This document shows, piece after piece, positions 1 to 6,534 of a stretch of DNA of 6,582 nucleotides (positions are counted from its first letter, which is position 1; the number at the start of each line of letters is the position of its first letter). The stretch covers positions 1-6,582 of the forward strand of contig CAIZLI010000193.1 of the NCBI GenBank assembly GCA_903933765.1. Reading direction: 5' to 3'. The notes below the pieces were generated by a model. It was not told where the DNA came from, made no database searches, and saw nothing but the letters and a program-made list of their open reading frames with translations. The DNA is from an uncultured Bacteroidota bacterium. GTDB lineage: Bacteria; Bacteroidota; Bacteroidia; Chitinophagales; Chitinophagaceae. A program made the position numbers and the translations under genes.

Positions 1-466
1 GCCAATGGCATAGTGCAACCGCAAGCGCATCTGTAGCATCGTAATGCTTTGGTTTTTCTTTTACATTCAACACGCGTTCTAACATTTTCCAAACCATATC
101 TTTATCGGCATTACCATTTCCAGTAATGGATTGCTTTACTTTTTTGGGCGCATATTCTGTAACAGGTGTATTGTAATGCATGGCTGCTGCAATGGCTACC
201 CCTTGGGCCCTTCCTAATTTTAGCATACTCTGTACGTTCTTTCCAAAAAAAGGTGCTTCAATCGCAAAATGCGCTGGATGATAGGTTTCCATTAACTCAA
301 TAATCTTTGCATGAATCATCTGTAAGCGTGCATAGATATCCTTTTCTTTGGTCAATTTAAGTACATCCATCATAATGATTTTAGGCTGAAGGCCACCTTG
401 TAAAACTGCATAGCCCAAAATCTGCGTTCCAGGATCAATACCTAAAATGATTGGTGTTTTTGACAT
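1..466 (-). CDS. ruvC: Crossover junction endodeoxyribonuclease RuvC (3' end outside window)
   Basis: RuvC is the Holliday-junction resolvase that nicks branched DNA in the RuvABC recombination-repair pathway; it acts in the cytoplasm as a dimer. My translation of the minus strand from the ATG at 466 gives 155 residues before the window edge. The RNase H-like catalytic set is visible: D11 in GIDPGT, E70 in AIEAPFFGKN, and D143 and D146 in YDATDALA. These match the four acidic positions of E. coli RuvC (D7, E66, D138, D141). The glycine-rich GRAQGVA stretch (85-91) and the TEYAPKKVKQSITGNGNADK region (103-122) are also family-typical. Members are usually about 160-190 residues, so only a short C-terminal tail is missing because of the window edge. 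There is no sign of frameshift or decay. The gene is divergent from the flippase-like gene, with a 46-bp gap between starts. Confidence 0.95.
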   Translation of the reverse strand, partial: MSKTPIILGIDPGTQILGYAVLQGGLQPKIIMMDVLKLTKEKDIYARLQMIHAKIIELMETYHPAHFAIEAPFFGKNVQSMLKLGRAQGVAIAAAMHYNTPVTEYAPKKVKQSITGNGNADKDMVWKMLERVLNVKEKPKHYDATDALAVALCHW

Positions 467-470
467 GGGA

Positions 471-500
471 TAAAGTTACAGATATCCCTTCAAAATACGA
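471..500 (-). promoter_or_regulatory. Candidate ruvC promoter elements
   Basis: Two elements resembling the Bacteroidota -7 box (TAnnTTTG) lie on the minus strand ahead of ruvC. One is TAACTTTA at 471-478, five of six fixed bases, ending 4 bp before the ATG. The other is TCGTATTTTGA at 490-500, which contains TA-n-TTTG with a one-base-short spacer. The second string recurs ahead of the UMF1-family gene at 4490-4500. I see no convincing -33 element. Which of the two is used, if either, cannot be decided from sequence. Confidence 0.35.
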
Positions 501-506
501 TCTTTG
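499..506 (+). promoter_or_regulatory. Candidate -7 promoter element for the flippase-like gene
   Basis: GATCTTTG on the plus strand matches the Bacteroidota -7 consensus TAnnTTTG at five of six fixed bases and sits 6 bp before the ATG at 513. Very short leaders after a TTTGC string are common in this phylum. The TTG inside this element (504-506) is in frame with the gene and could be miscalled as its start. No clear -33 element is visible. Confidence 0.45.
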
Positions 507-512
507 CAAAAC

Positions 513-1430
513 ATGAATTCAAGTAAACTTAAGCCACTTCTTTCTCTTGGAAATAAATTGATTGGATTCATTTTATTTGTGATTTGTGCTATTGCGATCT
601 ACAATAAGGTACTGCAAAATGAAAATTTAAATCAATACGGGGCAGATTTAAAAGTACAATTGGCTAAAATCCATTGGTCGGCCTGGTTGCTGATGGCTTG
701 TTTATTAACGCTGAATTATACGATCGAAGCCATCAAATGGAAATCTGTTATTGCATCTACAAATACCTTCAACATAGGACAAGCACTGAAGGCCGTCTTA
801 GTAGGACAGGCTTTTTCATTTTTTACACCTGCAAGATCAGGTGACTATGTAGGTAGAACTTTATTTTTAGCCCCAGGAACTAAGTTGAAAGGCATTACCC
901 AAATGGCTTGGGCTTCTTATGCGCAAATCATCATGACGATTTGTTTTGGATCCTTTGCCTTGTTTTGGAATCTTCCTTTCCTGCCTTGGTTAAAATGGGT
1001 TGCACCTTTTGGCGCAATCATTGCATTGTTTTTGTTTTTTTACAATCAGCCTTTAAAGGGTTGGTTATCCAAAATCAATCTCTTGCAAATTGATGCGCCT
1101 TTAAAATGGAAATTACTTGGCCTTGCATTGGCGCGTTATAGCATCTACCTTTTGCAATATAATTGGGCAGCAGAAATGTTATCTATACCAGTAGGTTGGA
1201 TGGATTTAAGTATTGCCATCATGGCTTTATTGTTTTTCTTAAGTATGATTCCTGCAATTAGTTTGACCGACTTAGTCATTCGCGGACAATTGTTTTTATT
1301 ATTAATGGCACCATTCTACCAGAACGATATCATGCTCATTGCCCTGACCACTTTAATTTGGATTGTTAATTTTTTAATCCCTTCTATCATAGGTGCTGTT
1401 TTATTACTTGGTTTTAGATTAAAGCAATAA
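513..1430 (+). CDS. Flippase-like integral membrane protein (UPF0104 / YbhN / LPG-synthase-TM family)
   Basis: This is a 305-residue polytopic inner-membrane protein of the family sharing the transmembrane domain of lysylphosphatidylglycerol synthase (MprF) and YbhN/AglD. I count about eight hydrophobic segments, near residues 16-32, 55-72, 88-105, 132-152, 158-177, 198-216, 232-250 and 274-300. The clearest family signature is GQAFSFFTPARSGDYVGR (98-115), corresponding to the conserved G-x-n-ParaGE-R block. A second is SMIPAISLTDLVIRG (244-258). There is no soluble aminoacyl-transfer domain as in full MprF, so lipid aminoacylation is not expected; moving a lipid or polyprenyl intermediate is the usual guess for the family but is not shown here. 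I chose the ATG at 513 over the in-frame TTG at 504, which lies inside a promoter-like element. The DUF3108 gene follows after 23 bp, suggesting one transcript. The substrate cannot be named. Confidence 0.82.
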   Translation: MNSSKLKPLLSLGNKLIGFILFVICAIAIYNKVLQNENLNQYGADLKVQLAKIHWSAWLLMACLLTLNYTIEAIKWKSVIASTNTFNIGQALKAVLVGQAFSFFTPARSGDYVGRTLFLAPGTKLKGITQMAWASYAQIIMTICFGSFALFWNLPFLPWLKWVAPFGAIIALFLFFYNQPLKGWLSKINLLQIDAPLKWKLLGLALARYSIYLLQYNWAAEMLSIPVGWMDLSIAIMALLFFLSMIPAISLTDLVIRGQLFLLLMAPFYQNDIMLIALTTLIWIVNFLIPSIIGAVLLLGFRLKQ

Positions 1431-1453
1431 TTTTATAGCCAATATCCCCCGAC

Positions 1454-2251
1454 ATGTTCTTATACCTCTTTCAAATTTGGATGGCCACATTATTAACGCT
1501 GATGCCAAAGCAGTCCAATGAGATATGTAGTCAAACCAATACTGCATTTAATTCGGGTGAAAAAATTACCTACACTATTTTTTACAATGTGATAGGATTG
1601 TATGTGCATGCGGGTGACGCTCAATTTGCAGTATCGCCTTCTAAATGGGAAGGGGAGCCAGCGCTTGCATTGACTGCTACTGGTAATTCCAATCGTCGGT
1701 ATGATTGGATTTTTAAAGTACGTGATAAATATGAATCCATTGTGGACAGCAAAACTTTACTACCTTATTATTTTAGCAGAAGCATCAATGAGGGTTCTTT
1801 TCATCAAAATCAAAACCTTAGATTCAATCAAAAAACGAATCATGTGGTCACCCAAAAAGGGGAGTCCTATAAAACTGCAGATTGCACTTTTGATGTAATC
1901 AGCGCTGTTTATGCTGTAAGGAATTTAGATTTTCAACATCTTGAAGTCAATGAAAAAGTCTACTTAAATTTTTTCCTGGACAATGAATTGTTTCCTTCTT
2001 ATTTTAAATACTTAGGTAAAGAAATTGTACGAACTAAATTTGGTAAGTTTAAAGCTATTAAAATAGCCCCATTGCTTGTGAAAGGGTCTATGTTTGAAGG
2101 CGGAGAGCGCATGACTATCTGGGTCACAGACGACGAGAACCATATTCCAATAAGAATTGAAACGCCTATTATTGTTGGCTCAATTAAAGTGGATATGAAA
2201 AGCTATGAAGGATTAAGGTATCCATTAAGTTCCTTGATTGAAGTAGAATAG
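1454..2251 (+). CDS. DUF3108 family protein, probably exported
   Basis: This 265-residue protein has a hydrophobic N-terminus (about residues 1-17) that resembles a weak signal peptide, though it lacks the usual basic residues at the start. The remainder is hydrophilic and looks beta-rich. Features typical of DUF3108 proteins of Bacteroidota are: C25 before AFNSGEKITYTIFYN (31-45); an AGDAQF stretch (53-58); C144 in DCTFDVISAVYAVRN (143-157); and a C-terminal IWVTDDENHIPIRIE block (222-236) followed by VGSIKVDM (241-248). The only two cysteines, C25 and C144, could form a disulfide in the periplasm. No enzymatic motif is visible and the biochemical role is unknown. The gene lies 23 bp downstream of the flippase-like membrane protein in the same direction, so an envelope or lipid-linked role is plausible by context only. 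No lipobox is seen. Confidence 0.8.
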   Translation: MFLYLFQIWMATLLTLMPKQSNEICSQTNTAFNSGEKITYTIFYNVIGLYVHAGDAQFAVSPSKWEGEPALALTATGNSNRRYDWIFKVRDKYESIVDSKTLLPYYFSRSINEGSFHQNQNLRFNQKTNHVVTQKGESYKTADCTFDVISAVYAVRNLDFQHLEVNEKVYLNFFLDNELFPSYFKYLGKEIVRTKFGKFKAIKIAPLLVKGSMFEGGERMTIWVTDDENHIPIRIETPIIVGSIKVDMKSYEGLRYPLSSLIEVE

Positions 2252-2305
2252 TCCCTAAATAAATATTTTTTTACTTTCGGGCAATGTTTAGATACAAATG
2301 AGGCT

Positions 2306-3175
2306 TTAGTTTTTCAAGCTATCTAAATTAAAACAAGTTTTTGCTCTAATGCCTTTTTCGGTTACATGTAAATCACAACATTCATTCACTGAATCATGTT
2401 CAAAAAATAAAGTATAGTTTTTGGTACAGGCTTCGTTTAAGAAGATTTCTTTTTCGTTGAGTGTAAAAAGTGGCTGCATATCATAGCCCATTACAAAAGG
2501 GATCGGCAAATGTCCTACCGACGGTAATAGATCAGCCAAATATACAATCTGATGTGTTCCATATTGAATCTTTGGTAAGAGCATACCCTGGGTATGTCCA
2601 TTCACAACAATGCAACTGATATTTTCTGCAAAATGGATTTCTTGCAAATTGGTATCGCTTTTAAATGGCGGAATCTCAATTAGTTTCAATTGACCACTTT
2701 CCATCAAAGGCATGATATTTTCTTTTAGGAAGCTTGCTTTTTCTCTTCTATTTGGGTTTGTCGCTGTTTCCCAATGTGGGGCACTTACCCAATAAGTTGC
2801 ATTGGGTAAGGCTAAATGAAGGGTACCATTATCATTATTCACAGCACCACCAACATGGTCAAAATGCAAATGCGTTAATAATACGTCTGTAATATCTGCT
2901 GGCTTGAATCCATGCTGGGCCAATGCCTCAGCAATTGTTTTGGTTTCAGTTGGTTGATAATGGCTAAAGAATTTTGCATCTTGTTTATTGCCCATGCCCG
3001 TATCAATTAAAATGGTACGATCTCCAGATACAATAAGCATACATCTAAGAGCCCAAGTACACAAGTTGTTTTCGTCCGCAGGATTGGTCTTATTCCAAAT
3101 AGATTTAGGCACCACACCAAACATAGCTCCACCATCCAATTTAAAATTACCTGTATGAAGACTATAAATTTGCAT
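2306..3175 (-). CDS. Metallo-beta-lactamase-fold hydrolase (lactonase/glyoxalase II-like)
   Basis: This 289-residue cytoplasmic-looking protein has a complete binuclear metal site of the MBL superfamily. The hallmark HxHxDH motif is THLHFDHVGG (H102, H104, D106, H107). The third-histidine motif is VNGHTQGM (H194), the bridging aspartate is D215 in YLADLLPS, and the last histidine is H260 in FFEHD. The IDTGMG strand-turn (57-62) is also typical. The N-terminal GGAMFGVVPKSIWNK (15-29) resembles the AHL-lactonase / methyl parathion hydrolase-like branch, so the reaction is probably hydrolysis of a lactone, ester or phosphoester; the substrate is not deducible. I see no signal peptide. Its start overlaps the end of the upstream UMF1-family transporter gene by 14 bp, suggesting coupled translation and perhaps action on something that transporter moves. 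It converges with the DUF3108 gene. Confidence 0.88.
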   Translation of the reverse strand: MQIYSLHTGNFKLDGGAMFGVVPKSIWNKTNPADENNLCTWALRCMLIVSGDRTILIDTGMGNKQDAKFFSHYQPTETKTIAEALAQHGFKPADITDVLLTHLHFDHVGGAVNNDNGTLHLALPNATYWVSAPHWETATNPNRREKASFLKENIMPLMESGQLKLIEIPPFKSDTNLQEIHFAENISCIVVNGHTQGMLLPKIQYGTHQIVYLADLLPSVGHLPIPFVMGYDMQPLFTLNEKEIFLNEACTKNYTLFFEHDSVNECCDLHVTEKGIRAKTCFNLDSLKN

Positions 3176-4472
3176 GTTTGTTTTTTAAAGAAGTTCTATA
3201 CAATAAAATTAAACCAAGGATAAAAAATACACATAATCCTAGGACTGCATTTTTTTGAGAGCCTGTTAATTCAATGATAAAACCAAAGCTAAACATACCA
3301 ATGACAATGGCTACTTTTTCTGTGACATCAAAAAAGCTAAAGAAAGAGGTCGTGTCTTTTGTTTCTGGCATAAGTTTAGCATAAGTACTTCTGCTCACGG
3401 ATTGAATTCCACCCATGACAAAGCCAACCATGGTTGCTAAACAATAAAATTCTGTAATACCGTTTCTTGGCACAAAATATCCAATGATACAAATGCCGAT
3501 CCAAAAAGTGACTGCAATCATTAAGGTATTAAAATTGCCCAATTTAACAGCCATTCTACTCATAAGCATTGCGCCAGGTATAGCCACTAATTGAATGATC
3601 AATATGGCAATGATTAAATTGGTTGTTGGAATATTCAATTCACTTTTTCCATATAAGGTGGCAGCTAGCATCACTGTTTGAACACCCATATTGTAAAAAA
3701 AGAATGCGCCTAAAAAACGGTCTAAAACGGGCATTTTTCTTAATTGCAACCAAACCTTATGCAGTTCTTTATAGCCGCCTACAAAAACATTATCTGATTG
3801 GTCTGTCTTTAAGTTTTTTTGACTAGCAGGCAATCTAGTAATGGCCCAATGTCCAAAACCAAACCACCATGCACCTGCTAATAAAAAAGATATTTGAGAT
3901 GCTTTACCAACAGTGATACCAAACAAGTCTGGTTTTAATACAAAGACAAAACAAATTAATTGTAAGATAACGGCACCAATATATCCTAGCATAAATCCTT
4001 TTGCACTTACGCGGTCTTGGTCTTCTGGTGCAGCAATTTCGGGTAAATAGGAATTATAAAAAACAAGACTGCTCCAAAATCCAATACAGGCAATGATCAT
4101 GGAGATTAATCCTAATCCTACATGTGTCGCATCAAAAAAGTAGAGACTAGCACATGCCAAACTTCCTAGCGTACAAAAAAATCGTAGAAACTGTTTTTTA
4201 TTCCCTCTAAAATCTGCGATGGATGATAGGAGTGGAGACAATAGGGCAACAATGATGAATGCAAAAGCTAGTATATAATTGTATAAAGCAGTATTAATGA
4301 ATTCAAAAGATCCAATTTGCACTTTATCAACTAAAGTGTCCTCATTGCCGTCTCCTGTAACAGCCTCATAAAATGCAGGGAATATGGTAGAAGAAATCAC
4401 AAGACTATACACACTATTGGCCCAGTCGTACATGGCCCAGCTGTTAATGACTTTTTTAGATGCAGTTTGCAT
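3162..4472 (-). CDS. MFS transporter of the UMF1 / Atg22-like family
   Basis: This is a 436-residue polytopic inner-membrane protein with about twelve hydrophobic segments. The UMF1/Atg22-like signature is clear: NSWAMYDWANSVYSL (10-24) in the first helix, SSIADFRGNKK (83-93) as the MFS loop 2-3 motif, YNSYLPEI (139-146), and MGGIQSVSRSTYAKLMPE (353-370) in the second half. Yeast Atg22 exports amino acids from the vacuole; substrates of bacterial relatives are generally unknown, so I name none. I chose the ATG at 4472. The frame can be opened at a TTG at 4493, but that adds only seven residues without family character, and the TTG lies in a promoter-like string. The stop overlaps the start of the MBL-fold hydrolase by 14 bp, so the two are almost certainly co-transcribed. 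uppP ends 55 bp upstream in the same direction. Confidence 0.88.
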   Translation of the reverse strand: MQTASKKVINSWAMYDWANSVYSLVISSTIFPAFYEAVTGDGNEDTLVDKVQIGSFEFINTALYNYILAFAFIIVALLSPLLSSIADFRGNKKQFLRFFCTLGSLACASLYFFDATHVGLGLISMIIACIGFWSSLVFYNSYLPEIAAPEDQDRVSAKGFMLGYIGAVILQLICFVFVLKPDLFGITVGKASQISFLLAGAWWFGFGHWAITRLPASQKNLKTDQSDNVFVGGYKELHKVWLQLRKMPVLDRFLGAFFFYNMGVQTVMLAATLYGKSELNIPTTNLIIAILIIQLVAIPGAMLMSRMAVKLGNFNTLMIAVTFWIGICIIGYFVPRNGITEFYCLATMVGFVMGGIQSVSRSTYAKLMPETKDTTSFFSFFDVTEKVAIVIGMFSFGFIIELTGSQKNAVLGLCVFFILGLILLYRTSLKNKHANL

Positions 4473-4489
4473 ATTGTGAGGGTTTACAC

Positions 4490-4500
4490 TCAAAATACGA
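4490..4500 (-). promoter_or_regulatory. Candidate promoter element before the UMF1-family/MBL operon
   Basis: The minus strand carries TCGTATTTTGA 17 bp upstream of the ATG at 4472. It contains TA-n-TTTG, a near match (spacer one base short) to the Bacteroidota -7 box TAnnTTTG. The identical 11-mer precedes ruvC at 490-500. This is only suggestive: the AT-rich composition makes chance recurrence of an 11-mer in the window quite possible. Confidence 0.3.
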
Positions 4501-4527
4501 ATAAATGCTAATGTATCTTAAAATCCA

Positions 4528-5325
4528 TTAAGCTTTTTGAAGGAAGAGCCAAGCAAGCATGGATAAGCCTAAGGCAATTCGGTACCAACCAAATAGAGCG
4601 AAGCCTCTTTTTTGGACAAATTGAATAAAGAATTTTACACTAACCAATGCTACAAAAAATGCCACGATTCCTCCAATGCATAGATTGATTAAGTTATCGG
4701 TCACAAATACTTCTGGATGGTCTTGGTACACATCTAATGTACTTTTTGCAGAAGCTGCTAGCATGGTGGGTACAGCTAAAAAAAATGAAAATTCTGCAGC
4801 AGCTTTCTTACTTAGTTTTTGGCTTAATCCACCAATAATTGTGGCAGCACTTCGGCTAAGTCCAGGAAATACAATGGCCAATACCTGAAAACATCCAACC
4901 CAAAATGCTTGCTTAAATTGAATTGGTTCCTGATCAACTGTTGCTACTTGTTTTTTAAAATATCGATCTATAAATATCAAAGCGATACCACCCAATACCA
5001 TCACTGTGGCAATCACCCATAGATTGTCTAAAACAGCGTCAATGTATTTTTTAAGCAAGGCGCCAAAAAGCAATGCTGGCAAAACTGCTAAAAGTAATTT
5101 TAAATAAAAATGATAGTCCTTGAAATTGAAGAATGCTTTACGATAAATCACCACCACCGAAAGGATTGCAGCAAATTGAATCACAATTTCATATAGGTCC
5201 ACAAAAGGGCTATCTGCAATGCCTAAAAAAGGATTGGCAAATTTCATATGTGCCGTACTTGATATGGGCAAAAATTCGGTGATACCCTCAATGATGGCAA
5301 TTAAAATTGTTTGTAAAGTATTCAT
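4528..5325 (-). CDS. uppP: Undecaprenyl-diphosphatase UppP (BacA family)
   Basis: UppP removes a phosphate from undecaprenyl diphosphate, regenerating the lipid carrier used for peptidoglycan and other envelope polymers; loss lowers and overproduction raises bacitracin resistance in other bacteria. The 265 residues match the family's usual length of about 265-275. Both catalytic motifs are present: the N-terminal EGITEFLPISSTAHM (13-27, with E13, E17 and H26), and FPGLSRSAATIIGG (153-166, with R158). The rest is hydrophobic with about seven to eight membrane segments. The usual glycine before the histidine (STGH) is alanine here (STAH). The ATG at 5325 is the only sensible start because the catalytic motif begins at residue 13. 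The gene follows the DUF3098 gene after 55 bp, a gap containing a strong terminator that ends 10 bp before the start codon, with no obvious Shine-Dalgarno sequence between. The UMF1-family gene follows after 55 bp. Confidence 0.94.
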   Translation of the reverse strand: MNTLQTILIAIIEGITEFLPISSTAHMKFANPFLGIADSPFVDLYEIVIQFAAILSVVVIYRKAFFNFKDYHFYLKLLLAVLPALLFGALLKKYIDAVLDNLWVIATVMVLGGIALIFIDRYFKKQVATVDQEPIQFKQAFWVGCFQVLAIVFPGLSRSAATIIGGLSQKLSKKAAAEFSFFLAVPTMLAASAKSTLDVYQDHPEVFVTDNLINLCIGGIVAFFVALVSVKFFIQFVQKRGFALFGWYRIALGLSMLAWLFLQKA

Positions 5326-5335
5326 GGTATGAATT

Positions 5336-5363
5336 AAAAAAAGAGCGATGCATGCATCGCTCT
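5336..5363 (-). terminator. Intrinsic terminator between the DUF3098 gene and uppP
   Basis: A perfect 22-bp palindrome (AGAGCGATGCA joined to its reverse complement) spans 5342-5363. As RNA from the minus strand it folds into a stem of about nine pairs with a CATG loop, and runs directly into seven T residues (5342-5336). No such T-run follows on the plus strand, so it works leftwards, after ftsX and the DUF3098 gene. The T-run ends 10 bp before the uppP ATG, which is unusually tight for an unconditional terminator. Confidence 0.75.
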
Positions 5364-5380
5364 AATAGGTATAATGGAGT

Positions 5381-5620
5381 TTATGCTTTTTTAAACAAAG
5401 CGTATATTTCTACAATAAATCCTGCTATAATACACAATGGTGCAAGTGTGATGCGTCTAAAGCTATACACTTCGTTTTCATTGAATACATTTGGGTCTGC
5501 ACTTTTACCACCAGCCATTAACAACATACCTCCAATAATCAAAACAGCGCCTATGATCATCCATGTATAATTGGATTTACCAAATAGGTCTAAAGAGCGT
5601 TTTGTGCTTTTTTCTTTCAT
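5381..5620 (-). CDS. DUF3098 family small membrane protein
   Basis: This 79-residue protein has a basic N-terminal tail (MKEKSTKR), a first membrane helix at about residues 19-37 ending in GGMLLMAGGKS, a short polar loop with SADPNVFNENEVYSFRR (40-56), and a second helix at about 57-76 ending in a basic FKKA tail. The pattern, including the MAGGKS-DPN-FN-VYSFRRIT-AP course, fits the DUF3098 family, which is found mainly in Bacteroidota. Both ends are predicted cytoplasmic by the positive-inside rule, with the loop outside. The function is unknown. It starts 10 bp after the ftsX stop, so it is probably co-transcribed with ftsX, and it precedes uppP. That context suggests a link to division or peptidoglycan synthesis, but this is inference. 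The length looks full, with no sign of truncation. Confidence 0.85.
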   Translation of the reverse strand: MKEKSTKRSLDLFGKSNYTWMIIGAVLIIGGMLLMAGGKSADPNVFNENEVYSFRRITLAPLCIIAGFIVEIYALFKKA

Positions 5621-5630
5621 AAATAATAGA

Positions 5631-6506
5631 TTAATAAAGTTCGTCTAATTTCATTTTTAAATATTTCACCACACTTCGGTAAGTGCTAAAAACAGAGATA
5701 CCTACACCAATCACAATTAGTCCACCAAACAACAATAAGCTATTGCCAATACCTTGTAAGGTTTGAAGTTGAGGAAATTGCGAAGTAGCCCACTGGATCA
5801 ACCCAAATAACAAAAAGATAGCAATCAAAGCACTTATCAAACCATTTATTAAGGCACGAATGACAAGTGGTTTTGAAATAAAGTTTCTTGTAGCACCCAC
5901 CATTTGCATGGTCTTGATTAAAAAGCGGTTGCTAAACATCGCCAAGCGAATCGTATTGTCTATACTAATAATCACAATCGTACATAAAATGAGTGACATC
6001 ACTAAAAAGATAAGACCAACCTTAGTGGCACGTTCGTTTAAATTGGTCACCAAACTTTTTGGATATTGTATATCTGCAACATCATTTTTAAAATTGCTAG
6101 CTATGCTTGCACTTATTTTAGATAAGCTATCTGGATTCACATAATCTGCTTTCGCAAAAAAATCAATGCTTTCAGGCAAAGGATTCACATCTAAAATTTT
6201 TGACCAATCTTCGTTGTTTTCTTTATTCCAAATCGCTTTTGCTTTTTCCTTGTCTACATATTCTACGTTTTTTGCGTAGGGTGCAGCGGCAATAAAAGCT
6301 TGAATTTTACCCACCGTATTTTTGTCAGCCGTCCTTAAGTAAACGCTAATTCTGATATCCTCTTTGAAATTGTCTCCAATCGCATGGAGGTTTAAGAAAA
6401 ACCAACCCATGATCCCCATAATGAACAACACGATGGCTACCCCAACAATGCTGTAGATATAGTTTGGTTTGCTTCTCTTTAAAGATCCATTTCCGGATAC
6501 TGCCAT
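5631..6506 (-). CDS. ftsX: Cell division protein FtsX (permease-like)
   Basis: FtsX pairs with the ATPase FtsE at the division site and transmits its activity across the inner membrane to control peptidoglycan hydrolases. The 291 residues show the classical layout: a basic cytoplasmic tail (KRSKPN, 10-15), TM1 near 17-39, a large periplasmic domain near 40-160 that includes ISVYLRTADKN (53-63) and DVNPLPESIDFF (106-117), then TM2 near 163-182, TM3 near 215-238 and TM4 near 255-276. The cytoplasmic loop after TM2 carries the family motif NTIRLAMFSNRFLIKTMQMV (184-203) continuing to GATRNFI (204-210). The ATG at 6506 gives the expected tail before TM1. No ftsE is adjacent in this window, which is not unusual in Bacteroidota. 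The DUF3098 gene follows after 10 bp. A perfect TACATTTG element lies 28 bp upstream of the start. Confidence 0.93.
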   Translation of the reverse strand: MAVSGNGSLKRSKPNYIYSIVGVAIVLFIMGIMGWFFLNLHAIGDNFKEDIRISVYLRTADKNTVGKIQAFIAAAPYAKNVEYVDKEKAKAIWNKENNEDWSKILDVNPLPESIDFFAKADYVNPDSLSKISASIASNFKNDVADIQYPKSLVTNLNERATKVGLIFLVMSLILCTIVIISIDNTIRLAMFSNRFLIKTMQMVGATRNFISKPLVIRALINGLISALIAIFLLFGLIQWATSQFPQLQTLQGIGNSLLLFGGLIVIGVGISVFSTYRSVVKYLKMKLDELY

Positions 6507-6534
6507 GGCATTAAAATTTTACTTGTTCGCACTG

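Noticed and set aside
1..466. Truncated ruvC as a pseudogene
   Set aside because: The frame is open to the window edge with all four catalytic acids present; the missing tail is due to the window boundary.
504..512. TTG start adding three residues to the flippase-like protein
   Set aside because: The TTG lies inside a TTTG promoter-like element and an ATG follows at 513; the added residues have no family support.
2257..2272. AT-only inverted repeat followed by seven Ts after the DUF3108 gene
   Set aside because: AAATA/TATTT gives only five A-T pairs with a two-base loop, too weak to call an intrinsic terminator. The convergent genes may rely on another termination mode.
2537..2552. TATATTTG on the minus strand inside the MBL-fold gene
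   Set aside because: It matches TAnnTTTG exactly but lies deep in the coding region, with no start codon for another gene downstream; in AT-rich DNA this is expected by chance.
3623..3826. Plus-strand frame inside the transporter gene, and similar short frames at 908-1093, 1701-1898 and 4676-4888
   Set aside because: Each lies wholly within a confidently assigned gene in another frame and shows no start context or family pattern.
4473..4493. TTG start adding seven residues to the UMF1-family transporter
   Set aside because: An ATG at 4472 gives the normal N-terminus ahead of the conserved MYDWANS segment; the TTG is in a promoter-like string.
5307..5570. Plus-strand open frame of 87 codons
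   Set aside because: It runs antisense across the uppP start, the terminator palindrome and most of the DUF3098 gene, and the translation has no recognisable family features.
5860..6144. Plus-strand open frame of 94 codons inside ftsX
   Set aside because: It is antisense to the well-supported FtsX coding region, including its conserved motif, and is best read as a shadow.
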